Source of the DNA: Lachnospiraceae bacterium
GTDB lineage: Bacteria > Bacillota > Clostridia > Lachnospirales > Lachnospiraceae
Reading direction: 5' to 3'
Assembly: GCA_017615545.1 (NCBI GenBank)
Contig: JAFZZY010000007.1
Location: 96,720-160,719, forward strand
Length of the DNA: 64,000 bases
The notes beneath the pieces are model-generated. The model made no database searches. It had not been told where the DNA came from and saw only the letters and a list, made by a program, of their open reading frames with translations. Both the position numbers and the translations under genes were made by a program. Each line of letters opens with the position of its first letter. The first letter of the stretch is position 1. Shown piece after piece: positions 17,711 to 26,879 of the stretch.

Positions 17711-19029
17711 GAATGATTTCCTCTTTTCTTGCTTACTATTTCCTTCAAATGACGGTCAAAGTCCTCGTAGATGCCCTCCAAATCACTTACGAACGGATAT
17801 TTCCCGTCTCTGTATAAGATCTTGCCATCGATCACGGTCATGCGGACATTCGCCCCATTTGCACTGTACAGGATCTGCGGAACCATATGCTCCCGCGGAT
17901 ACATGTTCGGCAAATGCGTGTCGAGCAAGATAAAGTCTGCTGCATCCCCGAGTTCCAAACCCGCGATCTTCGCGCCGTTATTTAGCGCTGCATCGAGGAA
18001 AACTTCATCCGGGATCGCGATCGCATCCTGCTCGGTGAGTTTTGAGTACATCCCCGCCAGGTAGATCTCGCGGAACAGGTCGAGTGCGTTGTTGCTGGCA
18101 GGTCCGTCGGTGCCGAAGCCCATCGGGATACCTGCAGAAATAATTCGCTTATAAGGCGCCATGCCGCTGGCGAGTTTGCCGTTGGAACCGGGGTTGGAAA
18201 TGATCCCGACTCCATGCTCTTTCAGCAGCGCCAGGTCACGGTCGGACAGCCAGACACCATGGAAGATACCACCACCATAGTCGAACAGTCCCAGATCGCA
18301 AAACAGTTCCACGGGACTCTTGCCGTATTTGGCGATACACTCTTCCACTTCTTTCTTCGTTTCCGCCATGTGCGTATAAAAAGGAGCCTTCCATTCATGC
18401 GCCAGAGAATTCAGCATTTCCAGCATGGGAATGTCGTTGGTATATTCTGCGTGTGCGCCGAGGCGGAAGCCACCCATCGGAGAATGAAACTTATCATGCA
18501 ACATCCGCATGCGGGATTCATTGTCCGAAAGACTGCCCGTGTAAAGGTTTACGTTACCGCAGAGCAGAAAACGCATCCCCATATCGCTGCAGGCTTTTGC
18601 AACGGATTTCTCGAAATGATACATATCAAAGATCGCTGTCGTACCATTTCGCAGGTACTCCAGGATCGCGACCTTCGTGAAGGCTTCGACCGAGTCGGCG
18701 TCCAGAAGCGCCTCCATCGGGAAGACCGCCTCGTTCAGCCAGCGATCCAGCGGAAGGCCCTCGGCATAAGAACGCAGGAAGGTCATCGGTGAATGCGTGT
18801 GCATGTTCTTCATTCCGGGCATCAAAAGATCACCGCCGCAGTCAATCTCCTCGTCAAACTGCGGCGATGTCATTGTGCGCAATATTTCGGAGGCTTCCGA
18901 CTTCAGACCGCGGAAGGTGATCTTCCCGCCGTCGCACCAGATCTCGCCATCCTGCACGTCAAATGCAGGAGTACCGTTCTCACGGATGCTCTCCGATAAA
19001 AGATTTGCATGATAGAATCGTAAACGCAT
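17707..19029 (-). CDS. Amidohydrolase, TRZ/ATZ family (MtaD-like nucleoside deaminase)
   Basis: A 440-residue metal-dependent hydrolase. The metal-binding HxH is in MKNMHTHSPMTF. Further ligands and catalytic residues are in HAEYTND, HMAETKKEVEE, HGVWLSD and GTDGPASNN. The subgroup contains 5-methylthioadenosine/S-adenosylhomocysteine deaminase and 5'-deoxyadenosine deaminase. The NPGSNGKLASG segment fits that subgroup. Chlorohydrolase-type or guanine deaminase activity cannot be excluded. A purine nucleoside phosphorylase lies two genes upstream, which supports a purine-salvage role. The stop overlaps the MutS-like start. Confidence 0.85.
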   Translation of the reverse strand: MRLRFYHANLLSESIRENGTPAFDVQDGEIWCDGGKITFRGLKSEASEILRTMTSPQFDEEIDCGGDLLMPGMKNMHTHSPMTFLRSYAEGLPLDRWLNEAVFPMEALLDADSVEAFTKVAILEYLRNGTTAIFDMYHFEKSVAKACSDMGMRFLLCGNVNLYTGSLSDNESRMRMLHDKFHSPMGGFRLGAHAEYTNDIPMLEMLNSLAHEWKAPFYTHMAETKKEVEECIAKYGKSPVELFCDLGLFDYGGGIFHGVWLSDRDLALLKEHGVGIISNPGSNGKLASGMAPYKRIISAGIPMGFGTDGPASNNALDLFREIYLAGMYSKLTEQDAIAIPDEVFLDAALNNGAKIAGLELGDAADFILLDTHLPNMYPREHMVPQILYSANGANVRMTVIDGKILYRDGKYPFVSDLEGIYEDFDRHLKEIVSKKRGNHS

Positions 19030-19045
19030 TCAAAAACCTCTAAGT

Positions 19046-20188
19046 TCAGGACTTACGTGCGAAGCCCTTCAGGATTGCCATCTTCTCGCCCAGGGCGGAC
19101 ATATTCGGGATAAAGCCCATCAAAAAGTCTTCTCTCGACAAACCGTCATGGCAAGGAAAGGCAACACGATTGCTGATAGTGCCGCGGTCCGCGTCGATGG
19201 TGAATACACCGGTCAGGCGGTCCGTGTTCAGCTTGCAAATGGTCTGGCACAGTTCGTTCAAGCGGAACATATCCGCCTTAAACGAGGGCACGAAATCGAT
19301 CGTGCAGACTTTGTTTCTGGCCAGCAACTGTATATAGATATCCGTCGGCTCCTGCTTGATGCTCATGCGTGTGATGATGATCTTCACAAGATTGTCCGGA
19401 TGGTTTTGTACGGAAAACTCCATCTTGTTTTCTACGAAGAAATCACGGATGGTGGTCACGGATTTTCGGATGAACTTCTCTTGTGCTTCATCCATGGCAA
19501 CAGGTTCGCCGTTCTTGTAAAACGAAAAGAGTTGCTTCTCGGCATCCTCCTGCGCCTTCTTAGCGTTAGAAAGCAACGATTTGTCATCCATTTTGGAAAT
19601 GTAGATCGCCGTGGCCAGAGCATTATAGCAGTTGTGCTTCGGATCTCCGTCCATATGGATCAGGATGTTCTGCAAAACCACGCCGAACAAAACGGGCCAC
19701 TGCCGCGAACTTGTGCAGATCCGAGCTGTCATGTTCTCGAAAATGCCTTCCCAGCAAGCCTTCATCTCTTTATAAAGAGCATCTGGATAATACGACTCGC
19801 ACAGCACTTTATTCATTTTCCCGAGATCTGCCGTCTGCTCAGCGACGATATATTTAAGTTCGATCTCGCCGGAACGTCCGGGAGCGTTGTCATAATACCC
19901 CTTCACAAAGGAGTACACACTGTATTTGTTTTCCAGGAGGAAGAAATTCAGATCATCGCCGTAGTAAAACGTGCGGTCATCCTTCGTCTCGACCATGATC
20001 AGTGTCATATCCGGTTCTTTCATGACTGCCCGGTGGCACGCATATCCGGCCAATGCGGATACGAGAGCCAGACGTTTATTCGGGTCGGTGACCTTCTCTT
20101 CGAACATCCGGATCATGCCGCTGGCCATGCTGCTGATCTGTTCCAACTCCTGTTCGGTTATCTCTTTATCCTTTTTCTCATAAAGCAT
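19046..20188 (-). CDS. Unknown protein with probable YbjN-like C-terminal domain
   Basis: A 380-residue soluble protein. The N-terminal 230 residues are mostly helical with no motif I recognise. The C-terminal third (about 300-375) has the pattern of YbjN/type III chaperone-like folds: a strand LTGVFTIDADRGTISNRVAF, a short loop, then EDFLMGFIPNMSALGEKMAIL. YbjN-like proteins often act as adaptors or chaperones. It sits between the deaminase (16 bp) and PNP (3 bp), so it is co-transcribed with purine-salvage genes. No function is assigned. Confidence 0.72.
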   Translation of the reverse strand: MLYEKKDKEITEQELEQISSMASGMIRMFEEKVTDPNKRLALVSALAGYACHRAVMKEPDMTLIMVETKDDRTFYYGDDLNFFLLENKYSVYSFVKGYYDNAPGRSGEIELKYIVAEQTADLGKMNKVLCESYYPDALYKEMKACWEGIFENMTARICTSSRQWPVLFGVVLQNILIHMDGDPKHNCYNALATAIYISKMDDKSLLSNAKKAQEDAEKQLFSFYKNGEPVAMDEAQEKFIRKSVTTIRDFFVENKMEFSVQNHPDNLVKIIITRMSIKQEPTDIYIQLLARNKVCTIDFVPSFKADMFRLNELCQTICKLNTDRLTGVFTIDADRGTISNRVAFPCHDGLSREDFLMGFIPNMSALGEKMAILKGFARKS

Positions 20189-20191
20189 GGA

Positions 20192-21034
20192 TCATTCTCC
20201 CGTTTGGATACCCTCTATAAATGCGGTGACCAGTGCAGTAAATCGTTCTTTTGCGACCGCTGCGGTCTCTTTAACTTCTTCGTGGGATAATACCGCGCCG
20301 GAGATCACGCCGCAAGCCATATTCGTCACGAGCGAGATCCCGCAGATCTCCATGCCCATGTGACGGGCGGCCATTGCTTCACAAACGGTGCTCATGCCAA
20401 CCAGATTGGCACCGAGTTTCGCCACCATACGGATCTCCGCAGGGGTCTCGTAATTCGGTCCGGTCAGTTGCACATATACGCCCTCTTTTACGTTGATCTT
20501 CAGGAAATCAGCGCATTTATGAAGAGTTTCGCGAAGTCGCAGGCTGTACACCTGGGACATATCGGGAAAACGTACTCCGAAATCATCTTCGTTCGGTCCG
20601 ATCAGCGGGGAAGGGACGAAGGAAGAAATATGATCGGTGATGCAAACGAAGTCGCCGGGTTTATAGGCCGGATTCACACCGCCGGCTGCATTCGTAAGGA
20701 GCAAGATCTGCGCTCCCATACGACGCATCAGCCGGATCGGCAGAACGACCTGCGTTACGGGATAACCTTCATAGTAATGAACGCGTCCCTTCATACAGAC
20801 GACATTTTTACCTCCGACCTTACCGAAAACAAATCGACCGTCGTGTCCGCTGACCGTGGATACCGGGAAGCCTTCGATCTCGCCGTACGGGATCTCGGCT
20901 ACGATATCAAAATCGGGACTCTCGGCATATTCGCCCAGACCGGAACCCAGTACCAGTGCGATCTCAGGTGCAAACGGAATGCGGCTTTCTATGCTTTTGT
21001 AGGCTCTTTCGAGCTCTTCTTTGAACTTTGTCAC
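20192..21034 (-). CDS. punA: Purine-nucleoside phosphorylase (trimeric type)
   Basis: A 280-residue enzyme. It splits inosine, guanosine and deoxy forms with phosphate into base and ribose-1-phosphate. The family pattern is complete: LVLGSGLGEYAE phosphate loop, VSGHDGRFVFGKVGG, GRVHYYEGYP, the LTNAAGGVN strand and the VQLTGPNYETPAEIRM signature, with the base-binding NMA at the end. The start overlaps the GH2 stop by 4 bp. With the neighbouring deaminase it suggests purine nucleoside salvage. Confidence 0.95.
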   Translation of the reverse strand: MTKFKEELERAYKSIESRIPFAPEIALVLGSGLGEYAESPDFDIVAEIPYGEIEGFPVSTVSGHDGRFVFGKVGGKNVVCMKGRVHYYEGYPVTQVVLPIRLMRRMGAQILLLTNAAGGVNPAYKPGDFVCITDHISSFVPSPLIGPNEDDFGVRFPDMSQVYSLRLRETLHKCADFLKINVKEGVYVQLTGPNYETPAEIRMVAKLGANLVGMSTVCEAMAARHMGMEICGISLVTNMACGVISGAVLSHEEVKETAAVAKERFTALVTAFIEGIQTGE

Positions 21035-24000
21035 GTTTCGCTCTCCTGCTTGAAGATAAAGCCCTTAAAATGGACTTTCTCGTGGAATACAAAGGTGAGT
21101 TCCTGAACGCCGCAGAGTTTCTCCGGCAGATCATATTCCTCGACCTGGTAGGTATTCCAAATGGATTTCTTATGGTAATGGAAGGTGCCTAAGCAGACGC
21201 CGTCCTCTCTCTTGCCTTTGTAGATCTCGAAGTCGATTGGTTCGGATGCCAGTTCGAAGATCGAAACCTGGATCCTTGAAGAACCGTTCTCACCGAAATC
21301 GATATTTCCGAAGGTCACTCCACTGTCGCCCTCGCGGTCGGTCGCGATACCGCGTTCATTGCCGATCGTGATCTTACCGAAGGTATCCTCATGGAAGCCC
21401 GCGGAAATGAAATCGTACGGATCTTTCGCAAGCGCGCCCATGCCCGTTACGGTAAATGTCTGGGACGTGTAGATGTCAACCTTTTCACCGCCGTTCTTCG
21501 TGGCCAGACGCACCTGGAACACGCCGTCGCCCAGTGCGGTAACAGTACATGCCAGCGGGTTCATCGGATCCGGAGTGATCTTTGCGATCTTCGTAGGAAC
21601 ACCGTTGATATCGGTGGCCTTCCATCGGAATTCAAAATAGGATGTATTTTCCGGATACAAGGCCGCATGTAACTCGATCGTATCCAGTTCCGGACTCATA
21701 TCAAAGCCGGACGGACTGATGATCGCGATCTTACGTACCGGAATCTCATCGAGGTTCGGACCCGTGGATTCGATATTTTCCATGTGACAGCTGATACCGG
21801 GGATAGGTTCAGTCTTGTACGAGTACAAAGTCACGCTCGCATCGGGCAAGGACGGTGAGGTAACTTCCACGTGGATGTCGCCCTCTTCCTGCTTCGAGCC
21901 GATCATGGCCAGAAGCTTACCGGAAAATAGTCGGCGACTGGTTCCCTTATATTCATCAAAATCCGTGCTGTCGCCGTTATCGAGGCCGACCAGACGACCT
22001 GCACCGGTAACCTTGACGTGTACACGGTTATTTGCATTCTCGACCGGATTGCCCTCCATGTCGACCGTGGAGATCTCGATGAAGATCATGTCCACACCGT
22101 CGCCCTTCATGGACATACGGTCCGGTGTCAGGACGAGTTCCGTAGCATTACCGAAGGAACGCTTCTCCTCACGGCACAACTCGTTATCAAATTCATCGTA
22201 AGCGATGGCCAGGAGCTTACCGTTGCGGTACGGCAGGCGGTAATCGCAGGCCGTATGGCGGCTACGCTCATGGTCGATCTTACGCGGTCCGTCAACGATC
22301 TCATCGTTGAAATACAGTTCTACCTTCGGAGCATTCGTGATGACACGCACGTCGATCATCTGCCCTTCGGAGAAGTCCCAATACGGGCAAATGTGTACCA
22401 TCGGCGCGAAGTGGTAGTCCGTCCACTCAGCCTGGTACATATAGTATGTATCCTTCGGGAAACCGGCGGTGTCCACCTGACCGAAGTAGGAATTCTTCGT
22501 CTGGTAAGGCGTCGGCTCGCCGATGTAATCAAAGCCGGACCAAATGAACTGTCCGAGCGAAAAATCGCAGTCACGGTCATCGAAGATATTGGCATAGCAG
22601 TTCTCCGAGCCCCAGCTCGTCGTGCTGTTGCCGAGTGCCGAGCACTGCTCGTCATCATCGCAGAGGATGGGCTGGCTCAACGGGAAATGATAGATACCGC
22701 GGCTGGCTACGTTTGATGCAGTCTCACTGCCGAAGATGATCCAGTCCGGGTGCTCTTCATGATGTTTCTGATATAAGAATTCCGCGTAATTATATCCGAC
22801 ATATTTCAGGAGGTCGGCGCTTTTCTGTGCGCCCTCCCACTGCATATAGTTCGATGCGAACGTGATGGGCGCATTGCCCCGGTAATCGTATTTGCGGACG
22901 CACTCGATGAGTTTGCGCGTGATCTCCGCGCCATGCTCGGGATCCTTATGGACGTCGGCGATCTCGTTGCCGATGGACCACATGAGCAGCGACGGATGGT
23001 TATAGTCGCGGCGGATCCAGTTCTTGACGTCCTCATCGTAACAGTCTTTGAAGAAGCGGGAATAGTCGAATTCCGTCTTCGGAAGCTCCCACATGTCAAA
23101 AGCTTCGCTCATCACAAGAAGGCCCATAGCATCACAGAGATCCATGATCTCCGGAGCGGGCATGTTGTGGGATGTGCGGATCGCATTTACGCCCATACTC
23201 TTCATGATGGAGAGCTGGCGGCGGGCTGCCGTCACGTTAAAGGCAGCGCCCAGTGCGCCCAGATCGTGGTGCATGCAGACGCCCTTGATCTTCATCGGGC
23301 GGTCGTTCATGATCAGGCCGCGGTCCGTCGTGAACTCCAGCGTACGGAAACCGATGTTGCAGGATACATCATCGATCTCCTCGCCGTCCATGACCAGACT
23401 GGCCTCCACACGATACAGGCGCGGTATTTCCAGAGACCACAACGTCGGCTTGTAGACCGTCATCGTGACCTCACAATGTTCAAAACGGAAGCATTCTTTG
23501 ATGGCGTTGGCGATATCATTGCCCTCGGCATCGAGAACGCGGAAGCAAAGGATACCGTCGCAGGTAGCCAGCGCAGACGCCGTCACCTCGAAATTCGAAC
23601 CGAAGCGTTGCGTCGACACATACAAACTGTCCGACGCGATGTGGAACGGGTGGCGGGAAATGAGCCATACATTTCGGTAAATGCCGGCGCCGGAATACCA
23701 ACGAGTATTCGGCGATTCATAGATGACCGAAACATGGATCTCATTCTCCCCGACAGTCAGGAAGTCCGTGATGTCGAATTCAAACGTCACGTAGCCGTTC
23801 TTACGGTTTCCGACCTCTTCACCGTTGACGTAGATCGTGGTATTCATGTACACGCCGTCAAAGCGGATATAAACGCGGTCGAGCGAAGGTACGTAAGAAA
23901 AGCGCTTACGATACCATCCCTCGCAGTTCTCGTAGAGATCCTTCGTCTGCCAAATGAGAAAATCATGCGGGATATCGACAGGCGTCCAAACGACGTCGAT

Positions 24001-24084
24001 ATCCGTCATCATGCCGGCGATCGACTGCCCGAGACTCTGTTTGGAAAACTCCCAGCCATCATTAAACAGTTTCTTTGTATCCAT
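21031..24084 (-). CDS. Glycoside hydrolase family 2 (beta-galactosidase/glucuronidase-like)
   Basis: A 1017-residue enzyme. It has the GH2 order: N-terminal sugar-binding domain (about 10-190), Ig-like domain, and TIM barrel with acid/base Glu374 in WSIGNEI and nucleophile Glu454 in IFGSETAS. A DUF4982-type domain, an Ig-like domain (about 640-730) and a C-terminal jelly-roll resembling CBM6 (about 890-1010) follow. No signal peptide is present, so it works on sugars already imported. The bond cleaved cannot be told from sequence; beta-galactoside is the commonest for this layout. The gene follows smpB by 14 bp and overlaps PNP, an odd setting for a glycosidase. Confidence 0.92.
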   Translation of the reverse strand: MDTKKLFNDGWEFSKQSLGQSIAGMMTDIDVVWTPVDIPHDFLIWQTKDLYENCEGWYRKRFSYVPSLDRVYIRFDGVYMNTTIYVNGEEVGNRKNGYVTFEFDITDFLTVGENEIHVSVIYESPNTRWYSGAGIYRNVWLISRHPFHIASDSLYVSTQRFGSNFEVTASALATCDGILCFRVLDAEGNDIANAIKECFRFEHCEVTMTVYKPTLWSLEIPRLYRVEASLVMDGEEIDDVSCNIGFRTLEFTTDRGLIMNDRPMKIKGVCMHHDLGALGAAFNVTAARRQLSIMKSMGVNAIRTSHNMPAPEIMDLCDAMGLLVMSEAFDMWELPKTEFDYSRFFKDCYDEDVKNWIRRDYNHPSLLMWSIGNEIADVHKDPEHGAEITRKLIECVRKYDYRGNAPITFASNYMQWEGAQKSADLLKYVGYNYAEFLYQKHHEEHPDWIIFGSETASNVASRGIYHFPLSQPILCDDDEQCSALGNSTTSWGSENCYANIFDDRDCDFSLGQFIWSGFDYIGEPTPYQTKNSYFGQVDTAGFPKDTYYMYQAEWTDYHFAPMVHICPYWDFSEGQMIDVRVITNAPKVELYFNDEIVDGPRKIDHERSRHTACDYRLPYRNGKLLAIAYDEFDNELCREEKRSFGNATELVLTPDRMSMKGDGVDMIFIEISTVDMEGNPVENANNRVHVKVTGAGRLVGLDNGDSTDFDEYKGTSRRLFSGKLLAMIGSKQEEGDIHVEVTSPSLPDASVTLYSYKTEPIPGISCHMENIESTGPNLDEIPVRKIAIISPSGFDMSPELDTIELHAALYPENTSYFEFRWKATDINGVPTKIAKITPDPMNPLACTVTALGDGVFQVRLATKNGGEKVDIYTSQTFTVTGMGALAKDPYDFISAGFHEDTFGKITIGNERGIATDREGDSGVTFGNIDFGENGSSRIQVSIFELASEPIDFEIYKGKREDGVCLGTFHYHKKSIWNTYQVEEYDLPEKLCGVQELTFVFHEKVHFKGFIFKQESET

Positions 24085-24098
24085 CTTCCATCCTCGCT

Positions 24099-24566
24099 TT
24101 ACGTTAGATTTCTGATCTTAAAGTTTTTCTCTGCCTCTCGTTTAATATCTTTCTTCGCGATATCTTCGCGTTTATCATAGAGTTTCTTACCTTGTGCTAA
24201 TCCGATCTCGACCTTAACCAGACTTCCCTTAAAATACACCTGGAGCGGAACGACGGTAAATCCTTTCTGTGCCATCTTTCCGGCCCATTTATTGATCTCG
24301 TAGCGATGCAGCAAGAGTTTGCGCACTCGCAGCGGATCTTTGTTGAAGATATTCCCCTTTTCATAGGGGGAAATGTGCATGTTATAGATATACAGTTCCC
24401 CTTTTTCCATCCGGATGAAGGATTCCTTCAAACTGCACTTTCCCATGCGCATGGATTTCACTTCAGTTCCGACGAGTGAGATCCCCACTTCGAGTTTATC
24501 ATGTATAAAATAGTCATGGTAGGCCTTTTTATTATTTGCGATCAGCTTAATGCTGTCCTTACCCAT
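24099..24566 (-). CDS. smpB: SsrA-binding protein SmpB
   Basis: A 155-residue protein with the SmpB beta-barrel: [34 protein letters not shown] and HISPYEKGN. The basic C-terminal tail ([16 protein letters not shown]) inserts into the ribosomal mRNA channel. It carries tmRNA to stalled ribosomes for trans-translation. It sits downstream of rnr, the conserved secG-rnr-smpB order. CGGAGGAGAC is a strong ribosome site. No tmRNA gene was recognised in the window. Confidence 0.97.
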   Translation of the reverse strand: MGKDSIKLIANNKKAYHDYFIHDKLEVGISLVGTEVKSMRMGKCSLKESFIRMEKGELYIYNMHISPYEKGNIFNKDPLRVRKLLLHRYEINKWAGKMAQKGFTVVPLQVYFKGSLVKVEIGLAQGKKLYDKREDIAKKDIKREAEKNFKIRNLT

Positions 24567-24584
24567 GTCTCCTCCGTTTCATCG

Positions 24585-24606
24585 TCGTACACATATATGT
24601 GTACGA
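24585..24606. promoter_or_regulatory. 22-bp perfect palindrome between rnr and smpB
   Basis: The half-site TCGTACACATA is followed immediately by its reverse complement. It sits about 20 bp upstream of the smpB start and just before its ribosome site. It has no loop and no T-run, so it is unlikely to be a terminator. It may be a dimeric protein site or an RNA hairpin affecting smpB translation. Confidence 0.6.
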
Positions 24607-24621
24607 AATAATCCAATCTAA

Positions 24622-26799
24622 TCATACCACAATTCGTTCCTTGCGTAAAGAGGAACGTGATTCTTCGACCAGGCCGAAAATGACCTGTGCCATGGTCAGA
24701 TCGACATCCAGAACTTCGATCTTCACACGCTGTCCCAGGGTGAATACTCGGCCTGTCCGCTCACCGACCAGACGATAATGTGTCTCGTCGAGCACATAGT
24801 GATCGCTGAGGCTGCTCAGGCGGATCACGCCTTCCACCGTATTATGCAGTTCCACGAAGATTCCGCCGTTCGTTACACCGCTGATCACACCCTTATGGAT
24901 GCGTCCGATCTCGCTCTGCATATACAGGGCTTTGAAGTATTTCATGACCTCACGCTCCGCTTCTGCTGCTTTACGTTCGGTCGCTGAGCAATGCGCCGCG
25001 ATCTCGCCAAGCGCTGCTTCGGAAATGTTCGAGTCCAGGCCGGCCTTCAGTATCCTGTGGATCTGCAGGTCGGGGTAACGACGGATCGGTGATGTGAAGT
25101 GCGTGTAATGCTCCATCGCAAGGCCGAAATGTCCCAGACATTCACTGCCATAACGAGCCTGCTTCATACAACGGAGCAGAACACGGTGGATCAGTGGGCC
25201 TTCCGCCTCATGTGCGGTCACATCCAGAACCTGCTGCAGCTTCTTCGGATGCACCTCATTCTGCAGATGCAGGGCTACGCCAAAACCGCCGAGGAAGGAA
25301 ACAAACTCCTCCATGCGGTCATCTGCAGGGGCCTCGTGGTTTCGGTAAATGAACGGCAGGTTCTCCCAAAAAGCAACATTCGCGATGGTTTCATTGGCCG
25401 CAAGCATGAAGTCCTCGATCATATCCGTGGCAACACTTCGTTTATACGGGTAGATATCGATCGGGAAACCATTCTCATCCAGGACCGCCTTCGGCTCCGG
25501 GAAATCAAAGTCGATCGCGCCGTGCTGCTTTCTGCGTTTGCGGATGAGTGCCGACAGTTTAGCCATGGTCTGAAACATCGGTATCAGGCCCTCACACTCG
25601 GTTTTCAGGGCATTATCGGCCGTATCCTCAAGGAGAGCCGAAACCTCGTTGTAGGACATTCTGCGCGTAACGCGGATCACGCTCTCGACCACGCGATGAT
25701 CGATGATCCTGCCCTGGGCATCCACGGTCATCAAGCAGCTCATGGCCAGACGGTCGACGCCGGCATTTAACGAACAGATTTCGTTGGAGAGTTCCTTCGG
25801 CAGCATCGGGATCACACGATCCGGGAAATATACGCTGTTTCCACGTTTTTTCGCCTCGGTATCCAGGGCCGAACCTTCCTTCACATAATGGGAAACGTCC
25901 GCGATATGAACGCCCAGTGAGAAGGTGCCGTCCGCATTTTCCGTAACCGAAACACCGTCGTCCAAGTCTTTTGCATCCTCACCATCGATCGTCACGATTA
26001 TTTCGTTACGCAGGTCCTCGCGTCCTACGATGTCACGCTCTGTCACATAGGGAGGGATCGACTTCGCCTCACGAAGAACTTCCTCAGGAAATGCAACGGG
26101 CAGGCCGTAGGCCAGAATCGTCCCTTCGATATCGGTACGCGGGTCGGCTGCATCTCCTAAAACACTGAGGATCTCGCCCTCGGGGTTACGCTTTGAATCA
26201 CCGAAATCGGTGATCTTCACCCAGACCTTGCTGTTGTTTTGCGCTTCACCGATCGCTTCCTTCGGGATGTAGATATCCTTCATGAAACGATTGCGCTCGG
26301 GGATAACGAAGCCATAGGAATTCTTCATGACCAGAGTACCCATTACCGTTTCATTGGCACGCTGAAGTACAGCCGTGACCTTACCGACCGGATGTTTGTC
26401 ACCCGTGTACAGGATCACCGCCTCGACCTCGTCCTTATGCATGGCGCCGTTTACATTTTTCGCCTCAATATAGATGTCCGGGATGTCAGAAGAATTTTTC
26501 CCTGTCTCACCGGACGCTGTCTGTTTTACAAAACCGAAGCCTCGCGCCGACGCGAAAAACGTGCCGCGGATCTTCGTATTGGCCTCGCAATTGGAATATG
26601 CGCCGGCCTTCACCGCAAAGTATTTTCCGTGGTTCGTCACATTGATGCGACCGTCACGGATCATACCCTGCAAGATGTCGGCGAACTCTTCCCTCTTTTC
26701 CTTCGGAACGTCCAGAAGGATCGCCAACTCTTTCAATTTCATTGGTTTATAAGCCTCGGACGTAAAAACGTCCATCAGCTGTTTCGTCTTATCTTCCAT
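24622..26799 (-). CDS. rnr: Ribonuclease R
   Basis: A 725-residue 3'-5' exoribonuclease that degrades structured RNA and, with SmpB-tmRNA, non-stop mRNAs. An N-terminal helix-turn-helix and two cold-shock domains come first. The RNB catalytic core has TIDGEDAKDLDDGVSV with the metal-binding aspartates. A C-terminal S1 domain follows (KGVISGVTNGGIFVELHNTV). I chose ATG 26797-26799 behind AAAAGG; a TTG four codons upstream is possible but too close to its GAGG. A terminator-like hairpin ends about 25 bp before this start, so expression may depend on read-through from secG. Confidence 0.95.
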   Translation of the reverse strand: MEDKTKQLMDVFTSEAYKPMKLKELAILLDVPKEKREEFADILQGMIRDGRINVTNHGKYFAVKAGAYSNCEANTKIRGTFFASARGFGFVKQTASGETGKNSSDIPDIYIEAKNVNGAMHKDEVEAVILYTGDKHPVGKVTAVLQRANETVMGTLVMKNSYGFVIPERNRFMKDIYIPKEAIGEAQNNSKVWVKITDFGDSKRNPEGEILSVLGDAADPRTDIEGTILAYGLPVAFPEEVLREAKSIPPYVTERDIVGREDLRNEIIVTIDGEDAKDLDDGVSVTENADGTFSLGVHIADVSHYVKEGSALDTEAKKRGNSVYFPDRVIPMLPKELSNEICSLNAGVDRLAMSCLMTVDAQGRIIDHRVVESVIRVTRRMSYNEVSALLEDTADNALKTECEGLIPMFQTMAKLSALIRKRRKQHGAIDFDFPEPKAVLDENGFPIDIYPYKRSVATDMIEDFMLAANETIANVAFWENLPFIYRNHEAPADDRMEEFVSFLGGFGVALHLQNEVHPKKLQQVLDVTAHEAEGPLIHRVLLRCMKQARYGSECLGHFGLAMEHYTHFTSPIRRYPDLQIHRILKAGLDSNISEAALGEIAAHCSATERKAAEAEREVMKYFKALYMQSEIGRIHKGVISGVTNGGIFVELHNTVEGVIRLSSLSDHYVLDETHYRLVGERTGRVFTLGQRVKIEVLDVDLTMAQVIFGLVEESRSSLRKERIVV

Positions 26800-26823
26800 T
26801 ATCCTTTTCAATACCTCATAATA

Positions 26824-26860
26824 AAAAACACCCTATGCGATCACGATCGGCATAGAGTGT
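26824..26860 (-). terminator. Terminator/attenuator hairpin between secG and rnr
   Basis: The minus strand reads AACACTCTATGC, a short inner GATC-type stem, then GCATAGGGTGTTTTTTATT. The pairing is 12 bp with one G-U, followed by six T. It is a textbook intrinsic terminator for secG, yet it leaves only about 25 bp before the rnr ATG. Confidence 0.88.
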
Positions 26861-26879
26861 TTGGTAATTCTGCAATTAT

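Noticed and set aside
21031..24084. Polysaccharide utilisation locus
   Set aside because: Only one glycosidase is present, without transporter, binding protein or regulator.
24567..24621. tmRNA gene next to smpB
   Set aside because: The gap is 55 bp, far too short, and no tRNA-like ends are present here or nearby.
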